From contig FR881228.1 of assembly GCA_000434735.1 (NCBI GenBank), positions 1 to 8,267 of the forward strand: 8,267 nucleotides of DNA, in the 5' to 3' direction. Of the stretch, positions 4,972 to 8,267 are shown one piece after another. Position numbers and translations under genes: made by a program. The notes below the pieces were generated by a model. That model ran no database searches. It was not told the origin of the DNA and saw only the letters and a program-made list of their open reading frames with translations. Every line of letters begins with the position of its first letter. Position 1 is the stretch's first letter. The stretch comes from Bacteroides sp. CAG:530 (GTDB lineage Bacteria; Bacteroidota; Bacteroidia; Bacteroidales; Bacteroidaceae).

Positions 4972-5841
4972 TCAATCGCTTAAATCTTCAAATTTTACAA
5001 GTTTCCACAAGCCATTACGTCGCTCAAAATACAACGTATTACTAAATCCATTGCCAAAACCCTTGAACTCTATGATTTTAGAATTAGAGTCTACCTCCTC
5101 ACGCTGTCCGTAATGCACATTGGTTAGCTTACCCTGCAACAATGGCGGACGGAACGAAAACCATTGCTCGTCATCGAGCGTAGCCTCTAATATTTGAAAC
5201 TCATCCTCGGGGTCGATTGTCACGAAAGCCAAAGGCTCTTGCAAACGACTCTTCTGAAATACACTGTCGGAAGAAAAGCGTTCGTAGAAATCAAAGAAAT
5301 CTTCGATATTCGCATCCGACTTTACGTGAGCAAGCTTCTCCTTGTTCACAGCCTCCAGATACCAGCTTTCTTTTATCTTCTCAAAATAATAACGCTTAAC
5401 CGTACGAGGCTTCAGATAAATCATGTCTACCTGAACACTCTGCACATCGAGGTCTTTCTCCTTCTCCATATCGGCTTCCTTATCGAAGATGACCGTATAA
5501 AACTGGTCACGGCTGAACAACGGGTCGTATTCCCAGTCCTCTCGTTTTGTACGAATCACCTTGTCGCCCTTGTAAGAAGAAATAGGAGAAACGATTCGCT
5601 TACGCTGAAAGCGCGAATCGGACGCAAAATTATAGAAGAAATCGGCAAAGCACTCGTCGGCGGTGGCCGGAATTATTTCTTCTACCGGGGGCAACGTGTC
5701 TATTGCTACACTGTCATGATGTATGTTTACAGAATCAATTTCTTCTGTAAGCTTTTCAAAAGGATTAACCTTCTTTTTACCCCCAACACAAGATGCTATC
5801 AGCAAAACAAGCAGACAACACCCAAAAAAACTTCGTTTCAT
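4972..5841 (-). CDS. DUF4348-type lipoprotein upstream of murB
   Basis: A 289-residue lipoprotein. The signal MKRSFFGCCLLVLL ends in a lipobox IASC with C18 as the lipidation site, followed by GGKKK. A low-complexity linker (about 22-58) leads into a domain that I take to be DUF4348, a Bacteroidota family of unknown function. Two halves look alike. Residues 65-83 (FADFFYNFASDSRFQRKRI) match 179-200 (IEDFFDFYERFSSDSVFQKS then RL). The ends of each half also match: RYYFEKIKESWYLEAV at 150-165 and TLYFERRNGLWKLVKF at 269-284. This points to tandem copies of one alpha-beta fold. It is the first gene of a probable two-gene operon with murB, and a cell-envelope role follows only from that linkage. 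No catalytic motif is recognised. Confidence 0.82.
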   Translation of the reverse strand: MKRSFFGCCLLVLLIASCVGGKKKVNPFEKLTEEIDSVNIHHDSVAIDTLPPVEEIIPATADECFADFFYNFASDSRFQRKRIVSPISSYKGDKVIRTKREDWEYDPLFSRDQFYTVIFDKEADMEKEKDLDVQSVQVDMIYLKPRTVKRYYFEKIKESWYLEAVNKEKLAHVKSDANIEDFFDFYERFSSDSVFQKSRLQEPLAFVTIDPEDEFQILEATLDDEQWFSFRPPLLQGKLTNVHYGQREEVDSNSKIIEFKGFGNGFSNTLYFERRNGLWKLVKFEDLSD

Positions 5842-5872
5842 CTTTAGTTTAGTACCTCATGAAAAATCATCG

Positions 5873-5880
5873 CAAAAATA
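5873..5880 (-). promoter_or_regulatory. -7 element of the DUF4348-murB operon
   Basis: TATTTTTG on the - strand fits TAnnTTTG and lies 31 bases ahead of the ATG at 5841. No TTTG is found at the -33 distance, so the call rests on one element and on position. Confidence 0.45.
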
Positions 5881-5974
5881 CTTCTTTTTTCATTTCGATA
5901 GGTCATAAAACAGCGGTTTCTTTCCGACTTGTCTTTTTTATTAGGTGAAAAGATAGATATTCGGTTAAAATCAG

Positions 5975-5982
5975 TACCTTTG
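5975..5982 (+). promoter_or_regulatory. -7 element of pheS
   Basis: TACCTTTG fits TAnnTTTG closely and is followed by a 41-base stretch to the ATG at 6024. No good -33 TTTG is seen. The leader is too short for a T-box or a leader-peptide attenuator and shows no Phe-rich reading frame. Confidence 0.6.
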
Positions 5983-6023
5983 CGGTCAATAAAACAAACA
6001 GAGAAAGAAATATAAATTGAGAT

Positions 6024-7043
6024 ATGTTAGCAAAAATAGAAGAATTGCTGAAGCAAGCCGATGAGCTTAAAGCCTCTACCGCCGAGGAATTGGAAGCTTT
6101 GCGAATCAAGTATTTGAGCAAAAAAGGTGCCATCAACGCACTTATGGCCGATTTCAGAAACGTGCCCGCCGAACAGAAAAAGGAAGTCGGCATGAAGCTG
6201 AACGAACTGAAAAACAAAATTCAAGAACGCATTTCTGCACTGAAAGAATCGTTCGACAGCCAAGATAACGGAGCGGCAGAATTGGATTTAACCCGTACCG
6301 CTTATCCCGTTAAATTAGGAACCCGTCATCCGCTGAGCATCGTGCGCAACGAAATCATCAACATTTTCAGCCGTATGGGATTCACCATTGCCGACGGACC
6401 TGAAGTTGAAGACGATTGGCATGTGTTCTCTTCAATGAACTTCCCCGAAGATCATCCTGCACGCGATATGCAAGATACTTTTTTCATCGAAAGTCATCCC
6501 GACATCTTGCTGCGTACACATACATCGTCTGTACAGAGCCGTGTTATGGAGGTTAGCCAACCGCCTATCCGCGTTATCTGCCCGGGACGTGTTTACCGTA
6601 ACGAAGCTATCAGCTACCGTGCACACTGCTTCTTCCATCAGGTAGAAGGACTTTATGTTGACAAGAACGTATCGTTTACCGACTTGAAACAGGTATTGTT
6701 GCAGTTTGCAAAAGAAATGTTCGGTCCAGAAACTAAGATTCGTCTCCGTCCGTCTTACTTCCCGTTCACTGAGCCTAGCGCAGAAATGGATATCAGCTGC
6801 GATATCTGCGGTGGCGAAGGATGTCCGTTCTGTAAATACACCGGATGGGTTGAGATTTTGGGATGTGGTATGGTAGACCCTGCCGTTCTCGAAGCCAACG
6901 GAATTGACAGCAAAGTTTATACCGGATACGCTTTCGGTATGGGTGTAGAACGTATCACTAACTTGAAATACAAGGTTAAAGACTTGCGTATGTTCTCTGA
7001 GAACGATACTCGTTTCCTTGAAGAATTTGAATCTGCAAACTAA
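6024..7043 (+). CDS. pheS: Phenylalanine--tRNA ligase alpha subunit PheS
   Basis: The catalytic alpha subunit of the heterotetrameric class II phenylalanyl-tRNA synthetase, which charges tRNA-Phe in the cytoplasm together with PheT. At 339 residues it has normal bacterial length. Residues 1-80 form the coiled-coil arm that contacts tRNA. The core holds RTHTSSVQSRVM (164-175), motif 2 (RVYRNEAISYRAH then CFFHQVEGL, 189-210) and motif 3 (GYAFGMGVERI, 301-311). A four-cysteine segment (C259, C262, C267, C270 in CDICGGEGCPFC) interrupts the region before WVEILGCGMV; Bacillus-type PheS proteins have a similar insert. pheT is not adjacent: the gene has its own promoter and is followed by a strong terminator, so the beta subunit must be encoded elsewhere, as is usual in Bacteroidota. 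Confidence 0.98.
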   Translation: MLAKIEELLKQADELKASTAEELEALRIKYLSKKGAINALMADFRNVPAEQKKEVGMKLNELKNKIQERISALKESFDSQDNGAAELDLTRTAYPVKLGTRHPLSIVRNEIINIFSRMGFTIADGPEVEDDWHVFSSMNFPEDHPARDMQDTFFIESHPDILLRTHTSSVQSRVMEVSQPPIRVICPGRVYRNEAISYRAHCFFHQVEGLYVDKNVSFTDLKQVLLQFAKEMFGPETKIRLRPSYFPFTEPSAEMDISCDICGGEGCPFCKYTGWVEILGCGMVDPAVLEANGIDSKVYTGYAFGMGVERITNLKYKVKDLRMFSENDTRFLEEFESAN

Positions 7044-7086
7044 TTTTTCCCGCTTCGGGTAAGTCTTTACCAATAAGAGAAATGAT

Positions 7087-7136
7087 AAAAAAAGTAGCCG
7101 ACCGGTTCATCATGAATCAGTCGGCTACTTTTTTTT
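7087..7136. terminator. Symmetric two-way terminator between pheS and the HAD gene
   Basis: Seven A, then GTAGCCGAC (7094-7102), is complementary to GTCGGCTAC (7120-7128), then eight T. The interior also pairs (7104-7110 with 7112-7118, one G-U), giving a long, nearly continuous hairpin with one mismatch at 7103/7119. Because A- and T-runs flank both sides, the element should stop pheS transcription rightward and HAD transcription leftward. The HAD stop lies 24 bases to its right. Confidence 0.92.
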
Positions 7137-7159
7137 ATTTGGTCATAGCAAAACGTACA

Positions 7160-7945
7160 TTACTCAGAAACAACCCCAAGATGTAACAACGCTTTCTTTA
7201 CCCCGTCTTCGTCCACCGTAGCTGTAACATAGTCGGCAGCGGCTTTTACCGTACCCAAAGCACCGCCCATAGCTACCCCGCAACCTGCGGCACGAAGCAT
7301 TGATATATCATTTCCACCATCACCAAAAGCGGCTGTCTGCGAAATCTCAAAACCGTAATAAGAACAAAACCGCTCTATACCTGCCGCTTTACTTGTGCCT
7401 GCCACATTAAGATCTGTAAAAAGCGGATTCCATCGCGAAGGCGACAATCCAGGAACCCGACGAAGCACCTCACGCTCCACCTGCTCATCGCAGTAAATAC
7501 ACATCTGGCAGCAAGGAGTCTCTTTGAACTTCTGTTCCAAATCGACTACCAACGGAACCGGGTGGGCAACCAATTGTGCCAGGTCGGTCACGGCTTTATC
7601 GAGTTTATTGACATATACTCCATCGTTTGTTTCTATCCCTAACACGAAATCATATTTATCGGCCATCTCCTTCACCTTCATGAAATCATCGAACGGAATT
7701 TGGCTGCACGATACCGGAGTTCCGTCGCGCAAAACACATTCGGCACCGTTAAGAGCTACTATCGCATCAAAAGGAAGTCCCTCTAATTCGTGCAAGTCGG
7801 TATACGGTCGGCCCGTAGCTATAATGATTTTAATACCAGATGCATGTGCCTGACGTAAAGCCTCAACAGCGGACTGAGGTACTCGATGAGTATCAAAACT
7901 AACCAGCGTTCCGTCTACATCGAAGAATAGTGCTTTTATTTCCAT
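7160..7945 (-). CDS. Cof-type HAD-IIB phosphatase, substrate unknown
   Basis: A 261-residue cytoplasmic haloacid-dehalogenase-superfamily phosphatase of the Cof / IIB type. All four motifs are intact: motif I FFDVDGTL with nucleophile D9 and acid/base D11, motif II T44 in IATGR, motif III K186 in GTSKAAGI, and motif IV FGDGGNDISML with D209 and D213 for magnesium. The region between motifs II and III (about 80-180) is the C2 cap that sets substrate choice. It contains a cysteine-rich stretch (PCCQMCIYC, 144-152), which does not form a recognised metal site. Family members dephosphorylate sugar phosphates, phospho-vitamins or flavin precursors; nothing here picks one. The gene is monocistronic, with a promoter close upstream and the shared terminator after it. 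Confidence 0.93.
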   Translation of the reverse strand: MEIKALFFDVDGTLVSFDTHRVPQSAVEALRQAHASGIKIIIATGRPYTDLHELEGLPFDAIVALNGAECVLRDGTPVSCSQIPFDDFMKVKEMADKYDFVLGIETNDGVYVNKLDKAVTDLAQLVAHPVPLVVDLEQKFKETPCCQMCIYCDEQVEREVLRRVPGLSPSRWNPLFTDLNVAGTSKAAGIERFCSYYGFEISQTAAFGDGGNDISMLRAAGCGVAMGGALGTVKAAADYVTATVDEDGVKKALLHLGVVSE

Positions 7946-7968
7946 AATTAGTTTCTATGTTCTTTTCG

Positions 7969-7976
7969 CAAATATA
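7969..7976 (-). promoter_or_regulatory. -7 element of the HAD phosphatase gene
   Basis: TATATTTG on the - strand fits TAnnTTTG and sits 23 bases before the ATG at 7945, implying a leader of about 18 bases. No clear -33 TTTG is visible. Confidence 0.55.
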
Positions 7977-8185
7977 GTAATATTACCGCACATAATAATG
8001 CACCAGTTTAATACGAAAAAAAGATTGCGAGAAGACAATCAACCATTCGCATATTGCAAGGTGACAATTCGCATATTGCAGACATGTTATTCGTATTCTT
8101 TTATATTTTTACCACAAGCTTCCCCCCTTCAGAACACCTTCCGAATCCGATTTTAAAAGTTTGCGCTATTACGCTACATACGGAC
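7977..8185. other. Intergenic region upstream of the HAD gene
   Basis: No supportable gene lies here. An open frame on the + strand from 8054 runs through the terminator hairpin at the right edge and has no family resemblance. The region holds a small inverted repeat GATTG/CAATC (8023-8027 with 8036-8040) and the paired direct repeats at 8045-8080. Confidence 0.6.
8045..8080. repeat. Two 14-bp direct repeats spaced 22 bp
   Basis: ATTCGCATATTGCA occurs at 8045-8058 and again, exactly, at 8067-8080. The start-to-start distance is 22 bases, close to two helical turns, so both copies face the same side of the DNA. Each copy contains the short dyad GCA-TAT-TGC. The pair lies about 70-110 bases upstream of the HAD promoter, a plausible place for a regulator to bind, but this is inference. 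Confidence 0.6.
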
Positions 8186-8225
8186 AAAAGAAAAGGAGGC
8201 AATCACCTACGTGATTACCTCCTTT
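8186..8225 (-). terminator. Rho-independent terminator of the gene at the right edge
   Basis: Read leftward, AAAGGAGG (8225-8218) and AATCAC (8216-8211) pair with GTGATT (8206-8201) and CCTCCTTT (8199-8192). The loop is four bases, with one mismatch at 8217/8200, and TTCTTTTG follows. A 14-pair stem with a T-rich tail is a strong terminator, and its orientation indicates a leftward gene entering from the right edge. The mirrored bases after the stem on the + strand (ATACTTTC) are poorer, so rightward termination is less likely. Confidence 0.85.
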
Positions 8226-8247
8226 ATACTTTCTTGGTTGGTTAAGA

Positions 8248-8267
8248 TTATGCTTCAGCAGGAAGTA
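8248..8267 (-). CDS. C-terminal end of a leftward gene cut by the window edge
   Basis: Only the last codons are visible: in one - strand frame they read LPAEA then TAA at 8250-8248, 23 bases before the terminator hairpin. The gene cannot be identified from five residues. A second frame would stop at TGA inside the same stretch, and the third runs through the hairpin, so LPAEA is preferred but not certain. Confidence 0.4.

Noticed and set aside
5194..5847. 217-codon frame antisense to the DUF4348 lipoprotein
   Set aside because: Antisense shadow of a gene with a clear lipobox and operon position.
5983..6023. T-box or leader-peptide attenuator ahead of pheS
   Set aside because: The leader is only about 40 bases, with no T-box motif, no Phe-rich frame and no terminator hairpin.
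6432..7073. 213-codon frame antisense to pheS
   Set aside because: Antisense shadow of an intact, strongly conserved gene.
8054..8245. 63-codon open frame on the + strand
   Set aside because: Starts inside the direct repeat, passes through the strong leftward terminator hairpin and has no recognisable features.

Overview
The window looks like ordinary chromosome from a Bacteroidales bacterium, probably Bacteroides or a close relative. The grounds are: promoter -7 boxes of the form TAnnTTTG upstream of most genes; A/T-rich leaders without strong Shine-Dalgarno sequences; Bacteroidota-type families (a PCMD-domain protein, a DUF4348 lipoprotein, a small SPOR lipoprotein); and lipoprotein signals ending in SSC or ASC. 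I see no tRNA, rRNA, insertion sequence, prophage module or CRISPR array.

Layout. Positions 1-336 are A/T-rich and hold no convincing gene, only a leftward promoter serving a gene outside the window. An HD-domain phosphohydrolase (429-1061, +) has a structured leader and converges on an exported PCMD-domain protein (1141-2094, -); the two share an inverted repeat likely to be a two-way terminator. Next comes a SPOR-domain lipoprotein (2273-2767, -) with a very long terminator hairpin. It is divergent from a three-gene envelope cassette on the + strand: a YtxH-like small membrane protein, a holin-X-like two-TM protein and a small basic protein (2968-3939). The stop codon of the last of these overlaps the stop of murB (3936-4952, -), which follows a DUF4348 lipoprotein gene (4972-5841, -) by 19 bases. 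Divergent from that pair is pheS (6024-7043, +), which ends at a symmetric terminator shared with a Cof-type HAD phosphatase (7160-7945, -). The right edge holds a pair of 22-bp-spaced direct repeats, a strong leftward terminator and the last few codons of a leftward gene.

Functionally this is housekeeping and cell-envelope content. MurB makes UDP-N-acetylmuramate for peptidoglycan. The SPOR protein probably binds septal peptidoglycan. The YtxH/holin/basic cassette probably acts at the inner membrane. PheS is the catalytic subunit of phenylalanyl-tRNA synthetase. The HD and HAD proteins are hydrolases of unknown substrate.

I did not find a clearly new biological system. The points most worth a second look are the small membrane cassette, which parallels enterobacterial yqjD-yqjE-yqjK in layout; the overlapping stops of its last gene and murB; the internal duplication in the DUF4348 lipoprotein; the alternative hairpins in the HD gene leader; and the direct repeats at 8045-8080.
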